A stretch of 64,000 nucleotides of DNA from Anatilimnocola aggregata. Lineage in GTDB: Bacteria; Planctomycetota; Planctomycetia; Pirellulales; Pirellulaceae. Below the pieces are notes generated by a model. The model was not told the origin of the DNA and searched no databases. It saw only the letters and a list, made by a program, of their open reading frames with translations. Within the stretch, counting starts at the first letter, position 1, and each line of letters begins with the position of its first letter. The stretch is taken from NCBI RefSeq assembly GCF_007747655.1, contig NZ_CP036274.1, forward strand, positions 4,092,001 to 4,156,000. The letters are read 5' to 3'. Made by a program: the position numbers and the translations under genes. This document shows positions 1 to 8,457 of this stretch, piece after piece.

Positions 1-125
1 AAACGACAGCCGAGTCGGCAGGCACCAGCGTCTGGGGTGTGGTGTTCGGCATCGCTTCGATTATCTCGCCCATCCTGCTCGGCGCTGCGTTCGGTGTGGT
101 GACCGAAGGACTTATTCGTGTATAA
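1..125 (+). pseudogene. cydB: cytochrome bd-type oxidase subunit II (CydB), middle part, ends at in-frame TAA
   Basis: The reading frame that starts at base 3 is open from the window edge and encodes a stretch typical of the middle of CydB, including SAGTSVWGVVFG and GAAFGVVTEGLIRV. It stops at TAA (123-125). The sequence directly after the stop, in the same frame, continues the CydB family pattern with DGKVV and then the next membrane helices (next feature). I read this as one gene broken by a single nonsense codon, not as two genes. CydB is the partner of the haem-bearing CydA in quinol-oxidising terminal oxidases of the cytoplasmic membrane. The 5' end lies outside the window. Confidence 0.7.
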
Positions 126-176
126 GACGGCAAGGTAGTACTTGAGCACGCGCTGTTTTGGTTAACTCCCTATGCT

Positions 177-668
177 TTGTTGAACGGCCTCCTTGCCCTA
201 GCGACTTGCGCGTATTTAGCAGCCGTTTATTTGACTAACGAGACCAAGGGAGACCTGCGCGAAGACTTCCGCCAGCGGGCAATTATCGCGGGGACTTTGG
301 TCGCCATACTCGCCGGCATTGTGATGGCCTTCGCCTGGTACGAAGCTCATTGGTTCTTTGAACGCTTGCTCAGTCCGCGCTCGTTGCCAGTGGTGCTCGC
401 TGGACTCGCATGCTTCGCCGCGTCAGCCTGGGCCGTATTCACGCGGCGCTACATCTGGAGCCGCGTCTTCGCAGCAGCTGAGATTTGCCTGCTGATTCTG
501 GGCTGGGGACTCGCCCAGCATCCGTATCTGGTTTATCCCGATCTGACTTTCGCTGGTACCGCAGCGCCCGCCACGACCTTACAGTTTCTGGTTCTCTCAC
601 TCCCCGTCGGCGCGTTATTGCTGGCGCCGTCGCTTTACTATCTCTATCGCGTTTTCAAGTCAGAATGA
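177..668 (+). CDS. cydB: CydB C-terminal part, downstream of the in-frame stop
   Basis: This is the C-terminal half of cytochrome bd-type quinol oxidase subunit II. It carries several hydrophobic helices, the family-like CAYLAAVYLTNET stretch near its start and PYLVYPDLTFAGTAAP near its end, and finishes with the usual YRVFKSE-like tail. The frame is open back to base 126, directly after the TAA that ends the upstream part. The first possible start is TTG at 177, which leaves no convincing ribosome site, so it probably is not translated on its own. Only 4 bases separate its stop from the convergent acyltransferase gene. The assignment to CydB is from recall of the family pattern. Whether the gene is dead, read through, or a sequencing error is open. 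Confidence 0.65.
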   Translation: MLNGLLALATCAYLAAVYLTNETKGDLREDFRQRAIIAGTLVAILAGIVMAFAWYEAHWFFERLLSPRSLPVVLAGLACFAASAWAVFTRRYIWSRVFAAAEICLLILGWGLAQHPYLVYPDLTFAGTAAPATTLQFLVLSLPVGALLLAPSLYYLYRVFKSE

Positions 669-672
669 CCTG

Positions 673-1434
673 TCAGGCTGCGCGTGTTAGATCGTGCAGT
701 GTTCCAGGGGGTGGGCTGGTGTCGAATGCGGTGTCCGCAGTGCGGGCGGCAGGACGTTTGCCTGTTTTCAGCCACTCGCTCAGAAGCAGTTGAGCGCGCT
801 CATTGGCCGAAGTCATGTTCTGCTGCAGTTGCTGGGTAGAACTCATCAACTCCTCCGAGTTCGCCTCGGCCGGCACAAGTAGTCCTGGCCACAAGCAGAC
901 TACCGCGCGAGTTCCGGGCCAGGCCAGGGCCATGCGGTCCCAACTGTTGAACCGAGTTGCACAGGTGTAGGCCGTTCCCATGGCAACGATTGGCATGCCA
1001 GTGCGTGAGGCGATGTACGTTGTTCCTTCTTTGACTACCCGCCGTGGGCCCTTAGGACCGTCGGGGGTAATCCCCACGTTGGTCCCTTCCACGGTTCGCA
1101 TCATTTCTCGTAGGGCCCGGGCACCGCCACGACCAGAGGAGCCGCGAATGGCACCGTAGCCGAGATTCGTGACGATGTTGGTGCCAAAGTCGCCGTCGGA
1201 CGAACTGCTGATCATCACGTGGATGTTGCAGTCATTAAAGCCGCAGCCGTTTACAAATAGATCTTCGTGCCAGGTGGCGTAGATAGCGCCCGAGCGCGTG
1301 ACGCGAGGATCTTGGGCCGGGTTGGCTACATCGTGGTGCACTCGTAAGGATGAGTACCACAGCCGAAAGCCCCAAGCCAGGGGCAAAGCAAAGCGGTTGA
1401 GAAGATGAGGTTTCGACGATCGGTTGCGAGCCAT
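673..1434 (-). CDS. DUF374 lysophospholipid acyltransferase family protein
   Basis: A 253-residue protein of the DUF374 family, relatives of the PlsC/LpxL acyltransferases that transfer acyl chains to lipids at the membrane. The acyltransferase signature is seen as WHEDLF (residues about 55-60), where His and Asp of the usual H-x4-D motif are adapted as in this family, and as the strongly conserved ITPDGPKGP at about 122-130. An N-terminal hydrophobic stretch could anchor it. The last 30 residues are low in conservation and proline-rich. It is convergent with the cydB remnant and has no operon partner. The acceptor lipid cannot be told from the sequence. Confidence 0.85.
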   Translation of the reverse strand: MARNRSSKPHLLNRFALPLAWGFRLWYSSLRVHHDVANPAQDPRVTRSGAIYATWHEDLFVNGCGFNDCNIHVMISSSSDGDFGTNIVTNLGYGAIRGSSGRGGARALREMMRTVEGTNVGITPDGPKGPRRVVKEGTTYIASRTGMPIVAMGTAYTCATRFNSWDRMALAWPGTRAVVCLWPGLLVPAEANSEELMSSTQQLQQNMTSANERAQLLLSEWLKTGKRPAARTADTAFDTSPPPGTLHDLTRAA

Positions 1435-1648
1435 CCGTGACCTTATTCTGGCAGGTGTAATAGCTGCTCTGTTGTAGGTTCTGACACGTGTATGGTAGCG
1501 GAATCGCCACCGCCGCGCAGGGCGACTCTCGCCTCCACCCCGATAGCCGACGACTTATTAGTTTTCGGCCGAAAGTATCAAAATCGCCAGCTCGATGTGC
1601 CAATCTCTGAAACATTGTGGCGGCAATCGCCATCTGATATTATGAAAT

Positions 1649-1681
1649 GACGTAATTGCTTCCGTCGGAAGCAATTACGTC
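1649..1681. repeat. perfect 33-bp palindrome
   Basis: GACGTAATTGCTTCCG and its exact reverse complement flank a single central T (1665). The 16-base arms have no mismatch. It sits 40 bases upstream of the DUF1549/DUF1553 start and about 215 bases upstream of the divergent acyltransferase gene. No T-run follows it on either strand, so it is not a standard terminator. It could be an operator or an mRNA leader hairpin. Confidence 0.8.
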
Positions 1682-1720
1682 CCGCCGCAGAACGTTCTTC
1701 CCGCCCTTTGGTCAAAATTC

Positions 1721-3931
1721 ATGCGCAGCTACTTCAACGCGCTTGCCAGCATCACTATCGCCACGATTTTCTCGTGCACTGTCGTTGTCGCCGCTGATAG
1801 CACTTCCCCTGCGAAGGCGACCTCAGCAGCCTCGCTCGATTTCCAGAACGAGATCCAGCCTGTCTTGTCTCGTCACGGCTGCAATTCGGGGGGCTGCCAC
1901 GGCAAAGCCAGCGGGCAGAATGGGTTCAAGCTATCGCTGTTTGGCTTCGACGACCGCTTCGACTACGAGGCCATCGTCCGGCATGCTCGTGGGCGACGAA
2001 TCACCCCCTCAGCACCCGAGCAAAGCCTGTTGCTCCTCAAGGCCACAGGTCAAGTTCCACATGGCGGCGGCCAGCGCTTGGACCCGGATAGCGAAGGCTA
2101 TCAAACGCTCAAGAATTGGATCGCGGCTGGTGCTCCGGCTTCAGCACCGGATTCGCCCCGCGTCATCAAGTTGCAGATCGAGCCGACGCAGGTCGTGTTT
2201 AAGGCTGATCAAACTCAGCAGTTGAAGGTGATTGCCGAATACTCGAATGGTGAGCGGCGAGATGTCACCCGCCAAGCTTCCTTCGACAGCAACTTGGATG
2301 TGATTGCGGCGGTCGACGAAGAAGGACTCGTCCGCGTGAATGACGAACGGGGTGAAGCTGCGATCATGGCCCGGTACATGGGGCAGGTCGCGGTTTTTTA
2401 TGCGATTCGTCCGCATGGCGACGCACTCGCTGAAATTCCTGGCTGGACACCGAACAACTATGTCGACGAACTGGTCGCGGCCAAGTGGAAGAAGTTGGGC
2501 CTGCTACCTTCCGGTCCGTGTGACGACGCCACCTTCCTACGCCGGCTGACGATCGATCTGTGCGGTCGTTTGCCAACGAGCATTGAAGCCCGCGAGTTCC
2601 TCGCCGATCAAGATGCCAACAAACGCCAAAAGCTGATTGATAAACTGCTCGACTCGCCCGATTACCCGGCGTACTTCGCCACCCGCTGGAGTGCCATTTT
2701 GCGCAACAGCAGTTTGGCCGGCGCCGATCGGGCCGCGTATGCGTTTCATAGTTGGATCAAGGACAATCTGGCCGAGAATCGGCCCTACGATCAATTTGTG
2801 CGCGGCATCGTGGCCGCCGCTGGTGAGTGGCAAGATTCGCCCGCGATCAACTGGTATTGGCAAAGCCGCGACGATCAACTGCATACGGTCTCTGCCGACA
2901 CCGCGCAGGTGTTTCTCGGCCTGCGACTGCAATGTGCCCGCTGCCATCATCATCCGTACGAGCGCTGGGGGCAGGAAGATTACTACGGGTTAACGGGCTT
3001 CTTCACCCGCCTGGGCCGCAAGAGTTTTGGTGAGCCGCCACCTTACTTTGCTTCAGCCAACGTCAGCACCGGCGAGAAGAATCCGCTGACGGGAAAGACA
3101 CCGGAACCGAAGTACCTGGATGGTGAGTATGCCAAGTTCACGCCCGAAGAGGATCCGCGGCACGCGCTGGTCGATTGGATGGCCAAGCCCGAGAATCCGT
3201 TCTTCGCCAAGGTGCTGGTGAATCGTTACTGGGGGCACTTCTTCGGCCGCGGCATCGTCCACGAAGTGGACGACCTGCGCGAATCGAATCCGCCTTCGAA
3301 TCCCGAATTGCTCGCTGCGCTGACGAAGGATTTTGTCGCTCACAAGTTCGACATGAAGCACATGATTCGGACCATGGTCAGCAGCCGGGCCTATCAGCTT
3401 TCCAGCGAGCCGACCGAACACAATCGGCACGATAAGCAGAATTATGCCCGCTACTATGCCAAGCGGGTCATAGCCGAAGTCTTTGCGGACGCGGTCGATC
3501 AAGCGACAGGCAGCAAGACAAAGTACAACAACATGTCCGCCGTCAGCCGGGCTGTCGATCTGCCTCACGAAGGGTTTGGTTCGTACTTTCTGGATACCTT
3601 CGATCGCCCTCGTCGCGTCAGCAGTTGCGAGTGCGAGCGGGCAACCGGCGCAACGCTGGCGCAGGTGCTGCTGCTGGCCAATAGTGACGATCTGGAAAAC
3701 AAGATTGCCAGTGGCACTGGCAAAATCGCGACGCTGGTGAAGGAGAAGCGGCCGGCGAAAGAAATCATCGACGAACTTTATCTCGGCGCGCTCGCTCGTT
3801 TCCCGAACGCTGATGAACTGACCAAAACGCATACGTTTGTCGAAAGCTTGCCTGCCGATAAGCAACAGCAGGCGCTGGAAGATATCCTGTGGGCGGTGCT
3901 CAATACCCGCGAGTTCATGTTCAATCGCTAA
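1721..3931 (+). CDS. DUF1549 / DUF1553 protein with cytochrome-like N-terminal domain
   Basis: A 736-residue exported protein of the large planctomycete DUF1549/DUF1553 family. A signal peptide covers residues 1-25. A short domain with the haem-like motif C54-x4-C59-H60 (CNSGGCH) follows, then an Ig-like region (about 148-230), DUF1549 (about 245-440) with a second C405-A-R-C408-H motif, and DUF1553 (about 470-720). Such proteins are typically encoded next to DUF1501 proteins, as here, 71 bases downstream. Their biochemical role is not established. The Cys/His motifs suggest covalent haem and an extracytoplasmic redox role. The C-x4-CH spacing differs from the normal C-x2-CH, so haem attachment at the first site is less sure. 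Confidence 0.93.
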   Translation: MRSYFNALASITIATIFSCTVVVAADSTSPAKATSAASLDFQNEIQPVLSRHGCNSGGCHGKASGQNGFKLSLFGFDDRFDYEAIVRHARGRRITPSAPEQSLLLLKATGQVPHGGGQRLDPDSEGYQTLKNWIAAGAPASAPDSPRVIKLQIEPTQVVFKADQTQQLKVIAEYSNGERRDVTRQASFDSNLDVIAAVDEEGLVRVNDERGEAAIMARYMGQVAVFYAIRPHGDALAEIPGWTPNNYVDELVAAKWKKLGLLPSGPCDDATFLRRLTIDLCGRLPTSIEAREFLADQDANKRQKLIDKLLDSPDYPAYFATRWSAILRNSSLAGADRAAYAFHSWIKDNLAENRPYDQFVRGIVAAAGEWQDSPAINWYWQSRDDQLHTVSADTAQVFLGLRLQCARCHHHPYERWGQEDYYGLTGFFTRLGRKSFGEPPPYFASANVSTGEKNPLTGKTPEPKYLDGEYAKFTPEEDPRHALVDWMAKPENPFFAKVLVNRYWGHFFGRGIVHEVDDLRESNPPSNPELLAALTKDFVAHKFDMKHMIRTMVSSRAYQLSSEPTEHNRHDKQNYARYYAKRVIAEVFADAVDQATGSKTKYNNMSAVSRAVDLPHEGFGSYFLDTFDRPRRVSSCECERATGATLAQVLLLANSDDLENKIASGTGKIATLVKEKRPAKEIIDELYLGALARFPNADELTKTHTFVESLPADKQQQALEDILWAVLNTREFMFNR

Positions 3932-4002
3932 CGAAATGGTTTCTAGGTCAAGGTCCACAACCTTGAGCTTTGAACCTGAAATTTTAGACACGAGATCAAT
4001 TC

Positions 4003-5325
4003 ATGTTGACCATTCACGGCGAATCCTTTGCGAATTGCGACCGCGTCCCGCGACGTGACTTTTTGAAGGTCGGCGCGCTCACGCTGGGTGGCCTCTCGCT
4101 GGCCGATCTGCTGCGGTATCAGGCTCAGGCTGCCAGCGCACCGGCGAAGAAGAAAGCGGTCATCCTGCTGTACCTGGCGGGCGGCCCGAGCCATATCGAC
4201 ATGTATGATCTCAAGCCCGATGCTCCTGCCGAAATTCGGGGCGAGTTCCGGCCGATCAAGACCAACGTGGCTGGCATCGATATCGGCGAGCATTTGCCGC
4301 TGCAAGCCAACGTGATGCACCAGATGTCGATCGTCCGGTCGGCGTATCACACCAATGCCGGCCACGGCATGGGCAGCCAATGGATGCTCACGGGGTGGCA
4401 GCCCACGATTGAAGTGAACGACAACATCTACCCCGCCACGGGTTCGGTCGTTGCCAAGGTGAAGGGGCCGAATGAACCGGGCTTGCCCGCGTATGTTACG
4501 CTGCCAAATCGCACGCCGTTTAGCAAAGCGGCTTACCTGGGCGCGGAGTGCAACCCGTTCACTCCCGATGCCGATCCCAACCAAGATGGCTTTCAGGTTC
4601 GCAACTTGAAGTTGCCGGGTCGGGTTACGCCCGAGCGGCTCGATCGCCGCCGCAATCTGCTCACGCAACTTGACCAGGTTCGCCGCGATCTCGATACCAA
4701 GGGGGATATCGTCGGCATCGATAAGTTCTATCGCGACGCGATGGAAATGGTCACCAGCGATAAGGCTCAAAAAGCGTTCAATCTGAAGGACGAGGATCCC
4801 AAGCTGCGGGAGAAGTACGGTCGGCACGACCTGGGCCAATCCTGCCTGCTTGCGCGCCGGCTGGTCGAAGCGGGGGTTACGTTCGTTACGGTGCAAACCG
4901 GCGGCGGTTGGGACACGCACGGCGACAACTTCAATCAATTGAAAAACAGCCTGCTGCCCAAGTACGACCGGGCCTTGACGGCGCTAGTGCAAGACATTCA
5001 CGACCGTGGCCTGGCCGAAGACGTGCTGGTCATCAGCTATGGCGAATTCGGCAGGACACCGCGAATCAATCCCGGCGCAGGTCGCGATCACTGGCCAGGT
5101 GCCATGAGCGTGGTTTTTTCGGGTGGCGGCCTGAAGATGGGGCAGGCCATCGGCGCCACGAACGACAAAGCGGAGTATCCCACCGAGAAGCCTTACACCC
5201 CGGGCTGTGTCCTCTCGACGATGTATCACTGCCTGGGCATCGACTACAAGCAATCGTTTTTCGATCACGCCCGCCGTCCGATGCAAATCCTCAACGAAGG
5301 AAAGCCGATCGCGGAGTTGGTGTAG
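4003..5325 (+). CDS. DUF1501 domain-containing protein
   Basis: A 440-residue protein of the DUF1501 family, which is distantly related to the sulfatase/alkaline phosphatase fold. The N-terminus carries a twin-arginine-like leader (PRRDFLKVGALTLGG, residues 16-30), so it is probably exported folded. Family landmarks seen are LYLAGGPSHIDMYDLKPDAP, GGGWDTHGDNF, SYGEFGRTPRIN and GRDHWPGAMS. It lies between the DUF1549/1553 gene and an Rpn-type gene whose start is only 4 bases after its stop. The role is unknown; context suggests it acts with the upstream DUF1549/1553 protein. Confidence 0.93.
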   Translation: MLTIHGESFANCDRVPRRDFLKVGALTLGGLSLADLLRYQAQAASAPAKKKAVILLYLAGGPSHIDMYDLKPDAPAEIRGEFRPIKTNVAGIDIGEHLPLQANVMHQMSIVRSAYHTNAGHGMGSQWMLTGWQPTIEVNDNIYPATGSVVAKVKGPNEPGLPAYVTLPNRTPFSKAAYLGAECNPFTPDADPNQDGFQVRNLKLPGRVTPERLDRRRNLLTQLDQVRRDLDTKGDIVGIDKFYRDAMEMVTSDKAQKAFNLKDEDPKLREKYGRHDLGQSCLLARRLVEAGVTFVTVQTGGGWDTHGDNFNQLKNSLLPKYDRALTALVQDIHDRGLAEDVLVISYGEFGRTPRINPGAGRDHWPGAMSVVFSGGGLKMGQAIGATNDKAEYPTEKPYTPGCVLSTMYHCLGIDYKQSFFDHARRPMQILNEGKPIAELV

Positions 5326-5329
5326 CGGT

Positions 5330-6283
5330 ATGGTTCCTGGCATCGACCCTAAAGTCGATTACGCTTTCAAAAAGCTGCTTGGTTCGGAGAGTTCGGCCGA
5401 CCTGCTCGTTTCGTTTTTGAATGCGGTCCTCGATCCACCGCCCCATCAGACGATTCAGCAAGCCGAGATTCTGAACCCGTTTCAACCTCAGGAGTCGGAG
5501 GATGACAAGCTTTCGATTTTAGATATCAAAGCCCGTGATGAGACGGGGCGATTATTCAACATCGAGATGCAACTGGTGCCGGCTTATTTTCTGCCGGAGC
5601 GGATCCTGTATTACTGGGCTCGCTTGTTTCAGGATCAACTGTTTGCTGGCGACGACTATAGTGAACTAAGGCCGACGATTTCCGTCTGTATCAGCAGCTT
5701 GCCGATGTTTCCGCAATCTGAGCATGCACACTCCAAGTTTCGCTTACTCGAGGAAAGGTCGGCCTTTCCGTTTACCGACCGGATTGAACTGCATACGCTA
5801 GAATTAGAGAAGTTTCGCAACGGGGAGGCGGCGATTGCCAGCGACCTGGAACGTTGGATGTACTTTCTGAAACATGCCGCAGGATTCGACCAGGCCAAGC
5901 TTCCGCAGTCCCTCGATCGCCCCGTCTTTCACCGTGCCATGGAGGTTTTAACCATGATTCAGCAGAATCGAGCCGAACACGAATTGTACGAGGCACGGCT
6001 GAAGTTTCAGCTCGACGAAAATACGAAACGGAAGATGATGGAGACGGGAATTCAGCAAGCTCTGGAGCGAGGCTTGAAGGAAGGGCTTGAACAAGGGCTT
6101 GAACAAGGGCTTCAGCAAGGAATCACAACCGGTGCGGTCATCGAGCGCATCAGGATCTTCGAAGAATTGCTCGGAAAGGCCGTTTCGCCAGCAGAGGTTT
6201 TGAGTGAGTTGACGCTCGATCAACTCAATGAGCGAGCAGCAATGCTAAAGTCAGAATGGACTGATCGAAATGCCCGCAATTAG
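5330..6283 (+). CDS. Rpn-family PD-(D/E)XK nuclease / putative transposase-like protein
   Basis: A 317-residue protein of the Rpn (recombination-promoting nuclease, PDDEXK_2 transposase-like) family. I place the start at ATG 5330 because the family N-terminus (KVDYAFKKLLG) begins there; the frame is open further upstream only as a shadow of the DUF1501 gene. The nuclease core shows D65 and E79-x-Q81. The C-terminal part has the family's Gly-Leu-Glu-Gln repeats (6071-6118 in DNA). Family members nick DNA and promote RecA-independent recombination. It is wedged between DUF1501 and a PPC-domain gene, overlapping the latter by 14 bases, and may be a late arrival in this operon. Whether it is active is unknown. 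Confidence 0.88.
   Translation: MVPGIDPKVDYAFKKLLGSESSADLLVSFLNAVLDPPPHQTIQQAEILNPFQPQESEDDKLSILDIKARDETGRLFNIEMQLVPAYFLPERILYYWARLFQDQLFAGDDYSELRPTISVCISSLPMFPQSEHAHSKFRLLEERSAFPFTDRIELHTLELEKFRNGEAAIASDLERWMYFLKHAAGFDQAKLPQSLDRPVFHRAMEVLTMIQQNRAEHELYEARLKFQLDENTKRKMMETGIQQALERGLKEGLEQGLEQGLQQGITTGAVIERIRIFEELLGKAVSPAEVLSELTLDQLNERAAMLKSEWTDRNARN
6071..6118 (+). repeat. four 12-bp tandem repeats inside the Rpn gene
   Basis: Four consecutive 12-base units, two of them identical (gggcttgaacaa at 6083 and 6095), the others differing at two or three bases. They encode GLKE-GLEQ-GLEQ-GLQQ. Because the unit is a multiple of three, gain or loss of a unit changes protein length but not frame. Confidence 0.85.
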
Positions 6284-8387
6284 AAACATCCTTCGGATCG
6301 CACTGCCAGTTCTGCTGGTCATGCTTTCTTCGCCCCTGATCTTCGCTGAACTTCCTTCGCCACGACTCGACCGTGTGAATCCGCTGGGGGCTGCTGCGGG
6401 GACATCGTTGGAAGTGCAAGTGTCGGGCGCGGAGATTGAAGACTTGCAAACTCTGGTGTTTGATCATCCGGGGATTGTCGCGAAGCCCGTAGAAGGGAAG
6501 GATCTGAACAAAGATCGCAAGTTCCAGGTGACGATTGCCGCCGATGTGCCGGAAGGAACTTACGATGCGCGCGTTACGACCAAGTGGGGCATGAGCAGCC
6601 CGCGGTTGTTTGCCGTCTCTCATGGCCTGGCCGATATGGCCGAGCAAGAGCCGAATAATGAGAACGCGACGGCCCAGCAGCTCTCGGTGAATACTGCGCT
6701 CAATGGCCAGAGTGACGGCAATGATCGGGACGTGTTTCGCGTCGCACTCAAGGCTGGCCAGCGGATTACCGTCGATTGCCAGTCGGCGCGGCTCGATTTG
6801 CAACTCGATGCCGTGATGCAACTCCTCAGCGTCGATGGCCGCCAACTGGCGAGCAGCGGTGATTATTTTGGTCGCGATCCATTCATCGATTTTCAAGCAA
6901 CTGCAGATGGTGACTACTTCATCGTCGTTCACGATTTGTCCTATCGCGGTGGACTTCCCTATCGCCTGATCGTGAGTAACCGACCATTCGTCGAAAACGT
7001 CTTTCCTCGCGCGGTGCAAGTCGGCCAGACTAGCGAACTGACAGCCTGGGGACGCAATCTGTCGGGCAATTCGGAAGGCAAGTTCTCGCTCACGCCGCCT
7101 GCCGATGCTGCGATCGGCATGTATCGATTCCTGGAACATCCCACGGCTCACTCCGTCGCTCCGACGGCGGCCACTTGTACGCTCAACGGATTCCAGGTTC
7201 GTCCTGATTTTGGCGGTGCGTCCCTTAACGCAGTCCCGGTGTTGCTGGTCGATACGCCGGTCAGTGTCGAGAAGGAACCCAACGAGACCCTCGAAACTCC
7301 GCAGCCCATCACGCTTCCCGCCGTGATCAGCGGGCGCTTCGATCAGCAGCGCGACGCCGACTGGTACGAATTCAGTGTTGAGGAAACGGGGCCATACGCG
7401 CTCGATGTCTATTGTGAGCGGATTGCTGGGCAGGCTGATCCGTATGTCGTGCTAGTCGATGAGAGGGGAAATCGGTTTCAGGAACTCGATGACTTCGGTC
7501 ATCGCCAAGGACCGTTTGATGGGCACCTGCGCGACCCTTCGGGGATGGTGAATCTGACCGCGAAGCAGAAGTATCAATTGCTCGTGCAGGATCGCTATCG
7601 TCGCGGTGGACCGCGGTATCAGTACGTCCTGTCGCTGCGCAAGCCCAAGCCTGACTTTTTCGTAGCCGCCATTCATCACCAGAATCCCGGCCCCGGCGGT
7701 ACCACGTTGCGAGCAGGCTCGGCTATCTACCTCGACCTGATCATCCACCAACGGGATGGCTACAAGGGAGCGGTCGTCATCACCGCGGAAAACTTGCCGC
7801 CGGGCGTTCATTGCGAGGCCACGTCGATTGTTTCAAACTCGCACGGTTCGGTCGTCCTTTCGGCCGATGAGCATGCGGCCAACTTCGACGGACCGATCAA
7901 GCTGATTGCCACGGGCAAGCAGGGGGACGAAACGATCGTTCGCGAAGTTCGTCCTTACGCACGCGTTTGGCAGGACAATCCGGCTTCGAGCCGTCCAACA
8001 CGGCAGACTTTCATTTCAGTGCGCGAGCAGGCCCCTTTCGGTTTGCAGTTTGAAAACGACAAGCTGACGATTGAAGCCGGCAAGAAGGGAGAGGCGAAGG
8101 TGCAACTGAAGCGACTCTGGCCCGACTTCAACGGGCAGCTGAGTTTGCAGTCGTTCGCGCCGCCCAATTCCATCAAGCTGAACTTGCCTCAAATTGCGGC
8201 GGGGGCGAATGAAGCAACCGTCACATTTGATGTGCAGAACAACACGCAGCCTGGCGAATATACGATTACGCTGCTCGGGCAGGCCCAGGTTCCCTTTGAG
8301 AAAGATCCGAAGAAGGGGAAGGCCAACACGCTCGTCACGCTGGCCTGCAAGCCGATCACGATAACCGTGTCGGCTGCAGCGAAGTGA
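6270..8387 (+). CDS. exported protein with pre-peptidase C-terminal (PPC) domains
   Basis: A 705-residue exported protein. A signal peptide covers residues 1-26. Two bacterial pre-peptidase-type (PPC) beta-sandwich domains are recognisable by EQEPNNENATAQQL (about 125) with NDRDVFRV, and by EKEPNETLETPQPI (about 334) with DADWYEFSV. The rest is predicted beta-rich, with no catalytic motif seen. Proteins of this type commonly sit downstream of DUF1549/1553 and DUF1501 genes in planctomycetes. Here the Rpn gene separates them, and the start overlaps the Rpn stop by 14 bases, implying cotranslation. It probably binds carbohydrate or protein at the cell surface; this is inference. Confidence 0.85.
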   Translation: MPAIRNILRIALPVLLVMLSSPLIFAELPSPRLDRVNPLGAAAGTSLEVQVSGAEIEDLQTLVFDHPGIVAKPVEGKDLNKDRKFQVTIAADVPEGTYDARVTTKWGMSSPRLFAVSHGLADMAEQEPNNENATAQQLSVNTALNGQSDGNDRDVFRVALKAGQRITVDCQSARLDLQLDAVMQLLSVDGRQLASSGDYFGRDPFIDFQATADGDYFIVVHDLSYRGGLPYRLIVSNRPFVENVFPRAVQVGQTSELTAWGRNLSGNSEGKFSLTPPADAAIGMYRFLEHPTAHSVAPTAATCTLNGFQVRPDFGGASLNAVPVLLVDTPVSVEKEPNETLETPQPITLPAVISGRFDQQRDADWYEFSVEETGPYALDVYCERIAGQADPYVVLVDERGNRFQELDDFGHRQGPFDGHLRDPSGMVNLTAKQKYQLLVQDRYRRGGPRYQYVLSLRKPKPDFFVAAIHHQNPGPGGTTLRAGSAIYLDLIIHQRDGYKGAVVITAENLPPGVHCEATSIVSNSHGSVVLSADEHAANFDGPIKLIATGKQGDETIVREVRPYARVWQDNPASSRPTRQTFISVREQAPFGLQFENDKLTIEAGKKGEAKVQLKRLWPDFNGQLSLQSFAPPNSIKLNLPQIAAGANEATVTFDVQNNTQPGEYTITLLGQAQVPFEKDPKKGKANTLVTLACKPITITVSAAAK

Positions 8388-8389
8388 TT

Positions 8390-8450
8390 GTAACGTGGGC
8401 TTTTGCCCGCGTATTATCTACCGGTATGCGTAGGCTAAAAACCACGTTAC
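8390..8450. terminator. hairpin between convergent genes, probable bidirectional terminator
   Basis: GTAACGTGG (8390-8398) and CCACGTTAC (8442-8450) are exact reverse complements, and a GGGC-TTTT-GCCC hairpin overlaps the left arm. The structure fills the gap between the PPC gene and the convergent DUF1080 gene. No strong T-run follows it, so termination efficiency is uncertain. Confidence 0.5.
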
Positions 8451-8457
8451 TTAACAC

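Noticed and set aside
1235-1633. 132-codon minus-strand frame across the acyltransferase start
   Set aside because: Low-complexity, no family-like sequence, and it overlaps the well-supported DUF374 gene in another frame.
3943-4938. 331-codon minus-strand frame opposite the DUF1501 gene
   Set aside because: A shadow of the high-GC DUF1501 coding sequence; similar antisense frames appear opposite most real genes here.
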